Part shown: positions 54,197 to 63,627 of the stretch, in pieces
Numbering within the stretch: the stretch's first letter is position 1
Layout of the letters: each line of letters begins with the position of its first letter
Assembly (NCBI RefSeq): GCF_045223415.1
Contig: NZ_JBEQZJ010000023.1
Span: 4,788 to 68,787 of the forward strand
Length of the DNA: 64,000 nt
Source of the DNA: Hoskinsella mucinilytica
Lineage (GTDB): Bacteria; Bacillota_I; Bacilli_A; Erysipelotrichales; Erysipelotrichaceae
Reading direction: 5' to 3'
Notes under the pieces: model-generated
Seen by the model: only the letters and a program-made list of their open reading frames with translations
Told to the model about the DNA's origin: nothing
Database searches by the model: none
Position numbers and translations under genes: made by a program

Positions 54197-55171
54197 CTAT
54201 AAATTTTTCTTATACCAATTAATAGCTATTTTAATTCCTTTTTCAAAGCTATATTCAGGGTCATATCCAAGTAATTCTTTTGCTTTATTTATACTTGCAT
54301 TTGAATGTTTAATATCACCATTTCTATTTGGTCCAAAAATGGGTTCTACATTTTTATTAAGTGTTTTACATAAGTTATAATAAATATCAATTAGATACTC
54401 TCTACCACCAAATGCTATATTGAAAGCCTCTCCAGCCGCTTCACTTGAAGCCAAACAAGCCTTAAGATTGGCTTCAACTACATTATCTATGTATGTAAAA
54501 TCTCTTGATTGTTTTCCATCACCATTAATTGTTGGTCTTTCGTCATTAAGAAGTTGTTTGATAAACTTTGGAATCACTGCTGCATAAACTCCATTGGAAT
54601 CTTGACGTTTTCCAAATACATTAAAGTATCGTAAACCATATGTATCTAGTCCATAAAGCCTTTTATACAATTTACCATATTCCTCATCTACTCTTTTTGT
54701 CAATGCATATGGACTTAATAAATTTCCTTCTTGGCCTTCTACCTTAGGAAGAACGGGATGATCACCGTAGACACTTGAACTGGAAGCATACACAAACTTT
54801 TTAACATGATTTTGTCTAGCTGCTTCCATCATATTCAACGTCCCCCCTATATTCACCTTTTCATAAAACAATGGCATTTCTATACTTCTCGGAACACTTC
54901 CCCAAGCCGCTTGATTTAAAACATAGTCAACATCTTTGCAAGCTTTTAAACATGTATCCAAATCAGTAATATCACCTTTGATAAATGTATAATTCGGATT
55001 GTCTAAAAACATATTTACATTTTCCTGCTTACCAGTTGATAGATTATCAAGACATTTTACTTTATAACCCAATTCCAAAATAGCTTCACATAAATTTGAG
55101 CCAATAAAACCAGCTCCACCTGTTACAAGAAATGTACTTTCTTTATCAAATTTTAGATTTTTATATCCCAT
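54197..55171 (-). CDS. UDP-HexNAc(A) C4-epimerase, WbpP/TviC-like
   Basis: The 324-residue extended SDR has the NAD motif VTGGAGFIGSNL, catalytic YALTK after SSSSVYGD, and the WbpP-type segments AAWGSVPRSIEMP and RYFNVFGKRQDSNGVYAAVIP. WbpP and TviC interconvert UDP-GlcNAc(A) and UDP-GalNAc(A). The paired dehydrogenase directly upstream recalls the TviB-TviC pathway to UDP-GalNAcA. A start with GGGAG upstream fits. Confidence 0.86.
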   Translation of the reverse strand: MGYKNLKFDKESTFLVTGGAGFIGSNLCEAILELGYKVKCLDNLSTGKQENVNMFLDNPNYTFIKGDITDLDTCLKACKDVDYVLNQAAWGSVPRSIEMPLFYEKVNIGGTLNMMEAARQNHVKKFVYASSSSVYGDHPVLPKVEGQEGNLLSPYALTKRVDEEYGKLYKRLYGLDTYGLRYFNVFGKRQDSNGVYAAVIPKFIKQLLNDERPTINGDGKQSRDFTYIDNVVEANLKACLASSEAAGEAFNIAFGGREYLIDIYYNLCKTLNKNVEPIFGPNRNGDIKHSNASINKAKELLGYDPEYSFEKGIKIAINWYKKNL

Positions 55172-55189
55172 TTAAAATTCTCCCTTCTG

Positions 55190-56494
55190 TTATAAACGCC
55201 AATAGGAATAGCCAGCCTGTTCAAAATCTTTTTTATTGAGTATTCCTTTTACATCTATAATTATTTTTTTGTCTTTAAACATTTTATCAAATTCATCAAT
55301 ATTCATCTCCATAAAATTTTGATGACTAGTTGCTATAATTAAACTATCAAGATTAATTAATTCTTCTTTTAACCTAAAATCAAGATTGTAAAGATGTTTT
55401 GCTTCTTTTGCATCTGCAATTGGATCAACAATGATTGGGTTGATACCGTATTCTTCTAATTCTTTAATGATATCAATAACTTTTGTATTACGAGTATCTG
55501 GACAATTCTCTTTAAATGTAAAGCCTAAAACACCTACTTTAGCATTTTTTATACTTTTTCCTTCATTGATCATCCTTTTCACAACGTTTTCAGCAACGTA
55601 TTTCCCCATATCATCATTAATTCTTCTGCCTGATAAAATAATCTGAGAATGATATCCTTCTTGCTCTGCTTTATAAGTCAGATAGTATGGATCTACTCCA
55701 ATACAGTGCCCGCCAACTAATCCCGGTGTAAAATTCAAAAAGTTCCATTTTGTCCCTGCAGCCTTTAAAACCGCTTGTGTATCTATTCCTAATTTATTGA
55801 AAATTATAGATAATTCATTCATAAATGCAATATTTATATCTCTTTGAGAATTTTCGATTACTTTTGCTGCTTCAGCAACTTTTATTGATTCAGCTTTATA
55901 TACACCTGCTTTGACAACAACCTCATAGACCTCAGCAATTTCATTTAATGTACTTTCATCCATTCCAGAAACAATTTTGGTTATTGTCTCCAGTCTATGT
56001 ATTTTATCTCCAGGATTTATTCTCTCTGGTGAATAACCTACTTTAAAATCTATACCGCATTTCAGTCCAGATTCTTTCTCGAGAATTGGAACACATGTCT
56101 CTTCAGTGACTCCAGGATAAACAGTTGATTCATATACCACGATAGAGCCTTTTGAAAGATTTCTTCCTAAAATCTTGCTGGCCCCCTCGACTGGGGTTAA
56201 ATCTGGTGTATGATCTTTTTTCACAGGTGTAGGTACAGCAACTATATGAAATTTTGCTTCTTTTAATCTATATTCATCAGAAGTAAAATCGACTTTACAG
56301 TTTTTTATGCCTTCACTTCCTATTTCATTTGTTGGATCGTATCCATCTTTATATTGATTAATTTTTTCAGAATTAATATCAAATCCAATTACATCCATAT
56401 GTTTAGAGAATGCAACGGCTATTGGCATTCCAACATAGCCTAGTCCTATTAGGCTTAATTTTTCATTTCTATTCAAAAGTTCTTTACATATCAT
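55190..56494 (-). CDS. UDP-N-acetylhexosamine 6-dehydrogenase (TviB/WbpO-like)
   Basis: The 434-residue protein is a UDP-sugar dehydrogenase with NAD motif IGLGYVGMP, YESTVYPGVTE, and the catalytic cysteine in GLVGGHCIGVDPYYL near residue 255. Its form matches the nucleotide-HexNAc dehydrogenases TviB/WbpO rather than UDP-glucose dehydrogenase. It makes UDP-GlcNAcA or UDP-GalNAcA, giving the polymer negative charge. The ATG at 56494 has GGAGG 8 bases upstream; the longer TTG form overlaps that site. It overlaps the upstream glycosyltransferase by 11 bases. Confidence 0.9.
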   Translation of the reverse strand: MICKELLNRNEKLSLIGLGYVGMPIAVAFSKHMDVIGFDINSEKINQYKDGYDPTNEIGSEGIKNCKVDFTSDEYRLKEAKFHIVAVPTPVKKDHTPDLTPVEGASKILGRNLSKGSIVVYESTVYPGVTEETCVPILEKESGLKCGIDFKVGYSPERINPGDKIHRLETITKIVSGMDESTLNEIAEVYEVVVKAGVYKAESIKVAEAAKVIENSQRDINIAFMNELSIIFNKLGIDTQAVLKAAGTKWNFLNFTPGLVGGHCIGVDPYYLTYKAEQEGYHSQIILSGRRINDDMGKYVAENVVKRMINEGKSIKNAKVGVLGFTFKENCPDTRNTKVIDIIKELEEYGINPIIVDPIADAKEAKHLYNLDFRLKEELINLDSLIIATSHQNFMEMNIDEFDKMFKDKKIIIDVKGILNKKDFEQAGYSYWRL

Positions 56495-57569
56495 TTTTAA
56501 TTCCTCCAATTTCTTTTATATATGTATTTACTATGATATTTCTATCGAAAAGCATCTCCATTTTTTTTCTAGCATTTAATCCCATTATTTGCCGTTTTTC
56601 ATATGTTAATTTATTAAATTCCATTATACTGTTGTATATTGAATCACTACTCTCTTTTTCAAAAAGAAACCCCGTGATTCCATCATCAATAATTTCCTTT
56701 ATGCCAGAAATATTAGATCCTAAAACTGGTCTTCCACAAGCAGACGCCTCAAGCAAAACATTTGCCATTCCTTCATGATGGGATGGCAAAATAACTGCAC
56801 TACATTCTTCGATGTATTTTTTTACATCTGATTGAAACCCTAAATATTCAATATTATCTGAATCAAATAATTCATTTGAAATATTGTCATCCAAAAAACC
56901 AATCATTTTAATTTTTACTTTTTCATTTTTCAGTTTTTTTGCTGCTTCTAATAGTTCAACAATTCCTTTAGCCTTCATCAATCTTCCTATAAAAAGAATA
57001 TTTACAAAATCATGTTCTTCTGGATATGGGAGTAATTTGAATTCCTTTAAATTTACTCCTGAGCCAGGAATAAGACTTAATTTCTTGGAAATATTATTCT
57101 CTATAAAAAAATCTTTAATTTGCGAATTCTGTACAAAAATTTTGTTAACCTTTCTCATAGAAATTTTATATAAAATAATAGATAATGAACGCAAAAAGCC
57201 TATTTTCTCCAATGCATTTCCAAGTCCAGTAATATTCACAAAATAAGGAATTCCTTTTAAAGAACAAGCAATTCCCCCATATATATTGGGTTTTATTGTA
57301 TATGTCAAGACAGCAAATGGTTTTATTTTATTTATTATTTTGTAATATTTATATAATATGGCAACATCTGAGAATGGATTTAGTCCATGCCTATCTATAT
57401 TTATTTCTATAAATTCACATCCTAAACCAATTAGTTTTTTAATTTTTTCTCCATTTGGAGAACATATAATTACATCATACCCCTGCTCTAATAACTCGAT
57501 TACTAATTCTTTTCTAAAATTATATATGACAATTTCATGGTTAACCAAGAATAATATTTTCTTCTTCAT
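56484..57569 (-). CDS. Glycosyltransferase, GT4 (WbpT/PglA-like)
   Basis: The 361-residue protein begins FLVNHEIVIYNFRKELVIELLEQG and has LFIGRLMKAKGIVELLEA and PSHHEGMANVLLEASACGRPVLGSN with an EX7E-type end. This is close to PglA and related enzymes that add the second sugar to a lipid-linked 6-deoxy-HexNAc. Such a role fits its place between the dehydrogenase and the reductase genes. The start overlaps the upstream stop by four bases with AGAGG ahead. Confidence 0.85.
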   Translation of the reverse strand: MKKKILFLVNHEIVIYNFRKELVIELLEQGYDVIICSPNGEKIKKLIGLGCEFIEINIDRHGLNPFSDVAILYKYYKIINKIKPFAVLTYTIKPNIYGGIACSLKGIPYFVNITGLGNALEKIGFLRSLSIILYKISMRKVNKIFVQNSQIKDFFIENNISKKLSLIPGSGVNLKEFKLLPYPEEHDFVNILFIGRLMKAKGIVELLEAAKKLKNEKVKIKMIGFLDDNISNELFDSDNIEYLGFQSDVKKYIEECSAVILPSHHEGMANVLLEASACGRPVLGSNISGIKEIIDDGITGFLFEKESSDSIYNSIMEFNKLTYEKRQIMGLNARKKMEMLFDRNIIVNTYIKEIGGIKNDM

Positions 57570-58438
57570 TTCTTAACCTCTGTTAAATAAATTGTTTCCT
57601 TAAGTAACGTCTCAACAACTAAATTGTTTTTATCATAACAAAGATTGCCAAACGCTTTATTACACATTCCGCTGATCTTCCCAGGAATATGGGAAGCAAG
57701 ATATACAAAAGGATTCAAAAGCTTCGTTACATATATTTTCTTATTGTTTGCTTTTGCTATTTCTTTTACCATATCAGATGTTCTTACATATTCTTGATTC
57801 TGAGGAAAGAAGATACCTTCTTGATTTTCATCTATACATTTCTTTATGAACCAACACAGATTTCCTATAAACAACATACTTCTTTCGTTTTGTATATCAG
57901 GAAATATTGGCAACTTCTTCGCCATTTTTGATAGCAATGGATAATTCCCTTTACTGCCTGGACCATAGATCATTGGAGGTCTTAAGATACACACCTTAAA
58001 AATTTCATTGGACAATGGCAATAATCCCAGATCAGCCTGCAACTTGCTGTCTCCATAAAAATTAGCAGGTGAAGGAATCGTATCTTTTGTAATCACTTTT
58101 TTCTTTCCGATTGGTGCGCTTTCGCCATATACAATAATAGAGCTCATATAGATGAATTGCTTTACTCCAGCTTTTTTCGCAGCTTTTGCTGTTTCAATGG
58201 TTAAATCTGTATTCACTTTATAATAAAGTTGTTTTCTTTCCTCTGATACATGTCCAACATCCGCATGTGCTATCCCAGCCACATGAAATACTGTATCATA
58301 TGGACTGAAATCATATTTCTTCCAATCAGGGTTTTGCATGTCCAGTGTATCTATTTTATAATCATTAAATTCTTTCATATAATTTTCAAAAGATGTTCCA
58401 ATATAGCTGTTTGCTCCTGTGATCAGTATCTTTTTCAT
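57566..58438 (-). CDS. SDR-family UDP-4-keto-6-deoxy-HexNAc C4-reductase (WbpV/CapN-like)
   Basis: The 290-residue protein has NAD(P) motif TGANSYIGTSF, active site SSIIVYG then YGDSKLQAD. It resembles WbpV/CapN-type reductases that convert the PglF/CapD product into UDP-D-QuiNAc or UDP-D-FucNAc. The adjacent initiating transferase and the CapD-like dehydratase support this. Which C4 isomer is made cannot be decided here. ATGA overlaps link it to both neighbours. Confidence 0.75.
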   Translation of the reverse strand: MKKILITGANSYIGTSFENYMKEFNDYKIDTLDMQNPDWKKYDFSPYDTVFHVAGIAHADVGHVSEERKQLYYKVNTDLTIETAKAAKKAGVKQFIYMSSIIVYGESAPIGKKKVITKDTIPSPANFYGDSKLQADLGLLPLSNEIFKVCILRPPMIYGPGSKGNYPLLSKMAKKLPIFPDIQNERSMLFIGNLCWFIKKCIDENQEGIFFPQNQEYVRTSDMVKEIAKANNKKIYVTKLLNPFVYLASHIPGKISGMCNKAFGNLCYDKNNLVVETLLKETIYLTEVKK

Positions 58439-59055
58439 TCTCTGTTCACATCCTTTTTCTGCAACTCCCCTGTTCCCCCTTCTACCACCCCGTCATGCCT
58501 TAACACAGATGTAATCGTTCCAAAAAAACATTTCATATCAAATAAAAAGGACAGTCGCTTTACATACTCGCCATCCAGTCTTGCTTTTACTTCTATTTCC
58601 AATTCATCTCTTCCATTGATTTGTGCCCATCCTGTTAATCCCGGTCGTATATCATTCGCATGATATTTGTCTCTTTCTTCAATCAGATCATATTGGTTCC
58701 ACAATGCCGGTCTTGGACCTATCACTGACATCTGGCCTGCCAGGATATTGATGATCTGCGGCAGTTCATCTAATGATGTCTTTCTCATGAACTTTCCTGC
58801 CTTCGTGATGTACTGCTCTGGATTCTCCAGCAGATGCGTCGGTGTATCCTTTGGTGTATCAATTGACATCGTTCTAAACTTCAATATGTTGAAATATGCT
58901 TTCTCTTTTCCTACCCTTTTCTGTTTGAATAGGATCGGACCTTTACTGTCAATCTTAATCCATATGCACAATATTAGAAACACTGGACTCAATACGATCA
59001 ATCCTGTCAATGACAATAAAAAATCCAGTATTCTTTTCAGACAATTCCTATACAT
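58435..59055 (-). CDS. Initiating sugar-1-phosphate transferase (PglC/WbaP C-terminal type)
   Basis: The 206-residue monotopic phosphoglycosyl transferase has one N-terminal re-entrant helix (LKRILDFLLSLTGLIVLSPVF), the conserved KFRTM, RKTSLDELPQ with the catalytic DE dyad, and GPRPAL then RPGLTGWAQINGR. It loads the first sugar phosphate onto undecaprenyl phosphate. The minimal PglC-like size and the 6-deoxy-HexNAc enzymes suggest QuiNAc or FucNAc as that sugar. The start at 59055 has AAGGGG upstream. Confidence 0.9.
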   Translation of the reverse strand: MYRNCLKRILDFLLSLTGLIVLSPVFLILCIWIKIDSKGPILFKQKRVGKEKAYFNILKFRTMSIDTPKDTPTHLLENPEQYITKAGKFMRKTSLDELPQIINILAGQMSVIGPRPALWNQYDLIEERDKYHANDIRPGLTGWAQINGRDELEIEVKARLDGEYVKRLSFLFDMKCFFGTITSVLRHDGVVEGGTGELQKKDVNRE

Positions 59056-59068
59056 GACCTTCCCCTTT

Positions 59069-59626
59069 CTATAATATCCTTCCATCTTCTATAATGCTTT
59101 CTGCTTCTATCTCTTTGCCAAATGAAATGCTACAATTGCTTCCTATCTTTACATAATCTTTGACTTTTGCTGTTGCTCGTATCGTTGTGTTCGCATAGAT
59201 CAGACATCCATCTCCAACGGTTGCATCATGATTGATCACACTGTTTGCACAGATGATACAGCTCTTTCCTATGCTTGTGCTATTCTCTATACAAACATAA
59301 GGAAAGATCACACTTCCTTTTCCTATCTTTGTGTGATTAGAAATAAAACTCAACGGATGGATCAGTGTCGCAATCTTAAATTGCTTTTCTGCTTCTTCCT
59401 GTAATTCTCTCCGATATCTGTTGTTTCCAATAGCAATGAACACTTCATCAAATTCTTTTCCTAAAAGCTTTAGGTCACTCATTCTTCCTATCACTTTTCT
59501 ACCTAGGATGATTTCTCCCACATGCTCATCATCTAAAAAAGCAATTTCATCATATTTGTTCATTGCTTCCGCAATTTCAAGACAACATCTTCCATGTCCT
59601 CCGCATCCCAATATTAGAAGTTTCAT
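59069..59626 (-). CDS. PglD/NeuD-like sugar acyltransferase
   Basis: The 185-residue protein has an N-terminal Rossmann-like domain (LLILGCGGHGRCCLEI) and a C-terminal hexapeptide beta-helix with the catalytic His in INHDATVG, typical of PglD and NeuD. PglD N-acetylates a 4-amino sugar, but no PglE-like aminotransferase is found in this window. It may therefore O-acetylate another sugar, or the aminotransferase lies elsewhere. It begins 4 bases after the PglF-like gene. Confidence 0.82.
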   Translation of the reverse strand: MKLLILGCGGHGRCCLEIAEAMNKYDEIAFLDDEHVGEIILGRKVIGRMSDLKLLGKEFDEVFIAIGNNRYRRELQEEAEKQFKIATLIHPLSFISNHTKIGKGSVIFPYVCIENSTSIGKSCIICANSVINHDATVGDGCLIYANTTIRATAKVKDYVKIGSNCSISFGKEIEAESIIEDGRIL

Positions 59627-59630
59627 GTTT

Positions 59631-61475
59631 CTACCCTTTCACCGTTTCAGGATGATACGTCGTTACCAACTGCTGTACCAGTTCTCTCATTTGATCAGTT
59701 TCTGCATATGCTGCTTCATATAATTTCTCTAACTGCAAGAACAACGCTTCCTCATCCATCTCTATTGGTTTCCCTATATGGATCAGTTTGTTTCCGGTCG
59801 TCTGCATCCCTTCCTCTTTCATCAGCATTTCTTCATATAATTTCTCACCTGGTCTCAATCCGGTATATTCAATCTTGATATCCACATCCGGCTCATAACC
59901 TGAAAGTCTGATTAAGTTTCTTGCCATATCTGCAATCTTTACCGGCTCTCCCATATCCAACACAAAGATCTCTCCACCCTTTGCATAGGCTCCTGCTTGT
60001 AACACTAGAGATACAGCTTCTGGTATCGTCATGAAGAATCGAATGATATCTGGATGGGTTACCGTAACTGGTCCACCTTGTTCAATTTGTTTTTTGAATA
60101 AAGGAATCACACTTCCATTTGATCCAAGCACATTTCCAAACCTTACCGCTACATAATCTGTCTTTGACTTCTTGTTGTAAGTCTGTACGATCATTTCACA
60201 GATTCGTTTGGTTGCGCCCATGATGTTCGTTGGATTTACTGCTTTATCAGTAGATATAAGAATAAACTTCTTAACTCCATATTGATCAGCTGCCTTCACC
60301 ACATTCAATGTTCCAAACACATTGTTCTTGATTGCCTCATTTGGTGCATCCTCCATCAGTGGCACATGCTTGTGTGCTGCCGCATGATACACGATATCCG
60401 GATGATACTTCTTGAATAGATCGTTTATTTTCCCTTTATCTCTTACAGAGGCAATCATCGTTTCTAGTTTCAAATTTGGATAGTCATGTTTCAGCTCTAA
60501 CTGGATGTCATATGCATTGTTTTCATAGATATCCACGATGATCAACTGTTTAGGATCATTTGCCACAATCTGTCTGCACAATTCACTTCCAATACTTCCT
60601 CCACCTCCGGTTATCATCACGACCTTATCTTTGACATAACCCATGATGTCATCCATATTCACCTTGATTGGTTCTCTTCCTAGAAGGTCTTGTATCTCTA
60701 CATCTTTTAATTTTGTTATCGTGATATCCCCATTCACAAACTGATACATCCCTGGTAACTTCATCAGCTTACATTTTGTTTGTTTACAGATATTTAGCAC
60801 TTCTGCCATTTCTTTTCTTGATACTGATGGCATCGCAATCAAAATCTCTTGTATTTCATATTTCTTTACTGCTTCTACGATTGCATCTCTTCCTCCCACA
60901 ACTGGAATATCATGGATGCTTCGATTCCATTTTGTACTGTCATCATCAATGAAGCACTTTACTTCCTTGTACACATGACTGGAATGTAAGATCTCTTTCG
61001 CAAGCTTCTCTCCTGCATCGCCTGCGCCTATGATCATCGCATGACTTGCTTCCTTGCTTTTAGCTAAAGATTTACTTTTATAACTTCTCAAAAACCTGTA
61101 TAAAAACCTTGATCCTCCTGTCATCGCTGTCAATAACAGAAAAAATATAAAGTAACTTGACTTTGGCATTGGATGATCTGTCAATACGCTTACTGCAATA
61201 TTTAAAAGACTTACTCCGATGGATGCCACTACGATATTTTTCATTTCTGTTAACGAAGCAAATTCCCATAGACTTTTATACAGATGAAACAGATAAAACA
61301 CCAAGATCCCACACATTATCACTGGAACAGCTGTTGCTCTCAATCCTTCCATATACTGTTGTGGTACTGTCCCATCAAATCGCAGGATCAATGAGACATA
61401 GCTCACTGCCGCAATTGAAAACACATCCCATAAGACCAATGCAATCATTCTGGGATGAAACAGTTTCTTTTTCAT
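59631..61475 (-). CDS. capD: PglF/CapD/WbpM-type UDP-HexNAc 4,6-dehydratase
   Basis: The 614-residue protein has four N-terminal membrane helices, a first Rossmann region (MIIGAGDAGEKLAKEI) and a C-terminal SDR domain with ITGGGGSIGSELCRQIV near residue 290 and the ISTDKAVNPTNIMGATKR active-site segment. It forms UDP-2-acetamido-2,6-dideoxy-4-hexulose from UDP-GlcNAc, the input of the downstream reductase. The ATG at 61475 has AAGGGG 7 bases upstream. It is the first gene behind the leader terminator that follows loaP. Confidence 0.92.
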   Translation of the reverse strand: MKKKLFHPRMIALVLWDVFSIAAVSYVSLILRFDGTVPQQYMEGLRATAVPVIMCGILVFYLFHLYKSLWEFASLTEMKNIVVASIGVSLLNIAVSVLTDHPMPKSSYFIFFLLLTAMTGGSRFLYRFLRSYKSKSLAKSKEASHAMIIGAGDAGEKLAKEILHSSHVYKEVKCFIDDDSTKWNRSIHDIPVVGGRDAIVEAVKKYEIQEILIAMPSVSRKEMAEVLNICKQTKCKLMKLPGMYQFVNGDITITKLKDVEIQDLLGREPIKVNMDDIMGYVKDKVVMITGGGGSIGSELCRQIVANDPKQLIIVDIYENNAYDIQLELKHDYPNLKLETMIASVRDKGKINDLFKKYHPDIVYHAAAHKHVPLMEDAPNEAIKNNVFGTLNVVKAADQYGVKKFILISTDKAVNPTNIMGATKRICEMIVQTYNKKSKTDYVAVRFGNVLGSNGSVIPLFKKQIEQGGPVTVTHPDIIRFFMTIPEAVSLVLQAGAYAKGGEIFVLDMGEPVKIADMARNLIRLSGYEPDVDIKIEYTGLRPGEKLYEEMLMKEEGMQTTGNKLIHIGKPIEMDEEALFLQLEKLYEAAYAETDQMRELVQQLVTTYHPETVKG

Positions 61476-61500
61476 TCTCTTTCCCCTTTCCTCATTTCTA

Positions 61501-61557
61501 GAAAAAAAGATACAGCTCCCCCTACCCCATAGCATTGATGTGGCAGTTCCCTGTATC
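61501..61557 (-). terminator. Leader terminator between loaP and the capsule genes, likely LoaP target
   Basis: On the minus strand GATACAG and CTGTATC close a structure that contains an inner stem (TGCCACAT/ATGGGGTA, one mismatch and one wobble). The outer stem runs straight into seven T's. It lies in the 128-base gap after loaP and before the PglF-like gene, so transcription of the capsule operon should be stopped unless antiterminated. Confidence 0.6.
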
Positions 61558-61603
61558 CTGTTCCCTTCCTCAAAGCGACTTTAGCGACTATTGATTCTTT
61601 GGA

Positions 61604-62122
61604 TCATTCCTTTTCTCTGATTTCCAATCCTGCGACAACTTCCTTGTCCAAGACCTTTACATATAATTTTGCCAGACACTTATGTCTGTCTATCTTTCTG
61701 ATATTGCTTTCCAGTCCTTGTAACGGACCTTCTTCGATCATCGTTACTTTGTTTATGATTTTCCCTTTTGACATCCTCAATGTGTATTCCTCATCCAGGA
61801 TATCGTTCAGGAACTTGATTTCTTCTTCATGAAGCGCACTTGTGCCTTCTTCATCATATTTCAACAACTTTTTAAATCCCTTTAACTTCATGCGATATTC
61901 TTGAAACAATCGTTCGATGTACTCTTGTTCTTCCTCTGTTTTGATAAATAAATATCCTGGAAACATCGGCTTTCTTTGTATCTGATATTCTCCCTTGATC
62001 TTGTATCTTCGCTCCATCATTGGTACGAAAGATACTACATCTCCTTTGCGGTTGATCATGTCTCTTAGAAAGGTTTCTTTCCCTCCTTGAACATACATCA
62101 CATACCAGTTCTTATTTCTCAT
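61604..62122 (-). CDS. loaP: NusG-paralogue antiterminator, LoaP-like
   Basis: The 172-residue protein has the NGN domain (NWYVMYVQGGKETFLRDMI, KPMFPGYLFIKT) and a C-terminal KOW domain (VTMIEEGPLQGLESNIRKIDRHKC). It is longer and more divergent than housekeeping NusG and lies in a polysaccharide operon, as LoaP, RfaH and UpxY do. Such proteins let RNA polymerase pass terminators in long operons. Its ATG at 62122 overlaps the kinase stop by 11 bases without its own ribosome site, so its level depends on cpsD translation. The first 11 codons of the longer frame lie in cpsD. Confidence 0.87.
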   Translation of the reverse strand: MRNKNWYVMYVQGGKETFLRDMINRKGDVVSFVPMMERRYKIKGEYQIQRKPMFPGYLFIKTEEEQEYIERLFQEYRMKLKGFKKLLKYDEEGTSALHEEEIKFLNDILDEEYTLRMSKGKIINKVTMIEEGPLQGLESNIRKIDRHKCLAKLYVKVLDKEVVAGLEIREKE

Positions 62123-62837
62123 TGCTGTAGTAATAGTTGTAGTAATGTTTTGCACTTGCTTCGGTCATCGTCATGACGGCTCCTAATACGTTGCATCCAT
62201 TTCTCTGCAATTCGGTCAATGCTGTTTTCGCTTCGTTCTTATCAGTATCTTTCGCTGAAATAACGAATACTGTTCCATCACAGTTATGTGATACTGGGAT
62301 CGCATCTGCCACTGCACTGATTGGTGGACAGTCTACGACGATAAAATCAAATCTTGTTCTCAGCTGTTCCATCAATTTCTTGAATTTCTCGCTGCTCAAT
62401 AATTCACCAGGATTTGGTACTCTCACTCCGCTTGTCAAAAGGAACAATCTTCCATCACTCGTGTTGTCTTTGAACTTCTGAAAATAAGTATCCTCATTCA
62501 CATCGAACGTATCAAAGTTTCTCATCAGATTGCTCAATCCCATCTTGTTCGATACCTTGAATATCTTGTGCTGTACCGGTTTTCTTAGGTCACAGTCAAT
62601 CAATAGTACATTTGAATATTTTGCAACACTAACGGTTGCTAGATTACTTGCGACACTACTTTTTCCTTCTGATGGATTCGTACTTACCACGTTCACCACC
62701 TGGATGTTCTTCTCAAATGATGAGTATTCTATATTTGTTCTAAGCTGTCTGTAGATTTCTGTATAAGCAAACTGATTGCTCTTTACATTCTTCCTGCTGT
62801 CTGTCTTGGTTTGCTTCGGTGCTATCTTTACATCCAT
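62112..62837 (-). CDS. cpsD: Capsule tyrosine autokinase (BY-kinase)
   Basis: The 241-residue protein has Walker A STNPSEGKSS near residue 53, Walker A' VLLIDCDLRKP, Walker B FIVVDCPPI, and a C-terminal tyrosine cluster YYNYYYSNEK. These define CpsD/CapB kinases, which are activated by the CpsC membrane partner and cycle by autophosphorylation to set chain length. GGAGG overlaps the upstream stop and precedes the ATG. The tyrosine cluster codons overlap the loaP start. Confidence 0.95.
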   Translation of the reverse strand: MDVKIAPKQTKTDSRKNVKSNQFAYTEIYRQLRTNIEYSSFEKNIQVVNVVSTNPSEGKSSVASNLATVSVAKYSNVLLIDCDLRKPVQHKIFKVSNKMGLSNLMRNFDTFDVNEDTYFQKFKDNTSDGRLFLLTSGVRVPNPGELLSSEKFKKLMEQLRTRFDFIVVDCPPISAVADAIPVSHNCDGTVFVISAKDTDKNEAKTALTELQRNGCNVLGAVMTMTEASAKHYYNYYYSNEK

Positions 62838-62838
62838 C

Positions 62839-63624
62839 CTATCTCCTCCATAATTTCTTGAAGATTGATTTCTTCTTCACTACTTCTATTTCTTCCATAT
62901 CTTCATTCTTGATGATATGCTCTGGATTTCTCTTCATCAATATCTCTGCATTGCCTTCCCCATACGTATCACTCACATATCGATAAACATCGGACAGCAT
63001 GCAAATCCTGTTTCCTGATGGTCGATGGGCATCACTTGCAATCAAATGCGCCATTGCGTTTTCCAGCAGTTTATGTGCATTCTTCTGTACTGTCGAGCCA
63101 TGCATATCTAGGATGCTAGTTCGATTGATCTGGATCTTGCATCCCATATCGATCCATTCCTGTACTCTTTCTAGATCAATACCTTCATGAAAATATCGTT
63201 CTGCATGTGCAACAACAGGAATCAAATTTCTTACTGTCAATTCATACAGCATATCTTCTACTTCATCGTTATGGTCAATGTTCTTTCTTACATCAAACTC
63301 ACACAACAGATAACAACTGTTTGCCAATGTGTTGTAATAACCACTGTCCAAAGCTTCGATATATTCATGATTCAAGAACAATTCACTGCCGGGATACACT
63401 TCTACACCATAAGGTTTCGCCAACATCCTTAGATTCTGAATACGCTCCTGCATTTCTTTCACACTATCTTGATCCAATTGTCCTGGAACAAAATGCGGTG
63501 TGGCGATCATTTTAGTGATACCATCCTTCTCCATCATCCGAAGCGCTGTTTCACTATCCTCCATGCTTTGAAATCCATCATCAATGTCCCACGCCATATG
63601 ATTATGCGTATCTATGTATGACAT
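62839..63624 (-). CDS. cpsB: Capsule protein-tyrosine phosphatase, PHP family (CpsB/YwqE)
   Basis: The 261-residue protein has the metal-binding PHP motifs DTHNH and D(I)DDG at the N-terminus, TPHF, the ELFLNHEY strand, VAHAERY and ASDAHRPSGN. It is a Mn-dependent phosphotyrosine phosphatase that reverses CpsD phosphorylation. It starts three bases after cpsC and ends one base before cpsD, as in streptococcal capsule operons, where the order is cpsB, cpsC, cpsD. Confidence 0.94.
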   Translation of the reverse strand: MSYIDTHNHMAWDIDDGFQSMEDSETALRMMEKDGITKMIATPHFVPGQLDQDSVKEMQERIQNLRMLAKPYGVEVYPGSELFLNHEYIEALDSGYYNTLANSCYLLCEFDVRKNIDHNDEVEDMLYELTVRNLIPVVAHAERYFHEGIDLERVQEWIDMGCKIQINRTSILDMHGSTVQKNAHKLLENAMAHLIASDAHRPSGNRICMLSDVYRYVSDTYGEGNAEILMKRNPEHIIKNEDMEEIEVVKKKSIFKKLWRR

Positions 63625-63627
63625 CTC

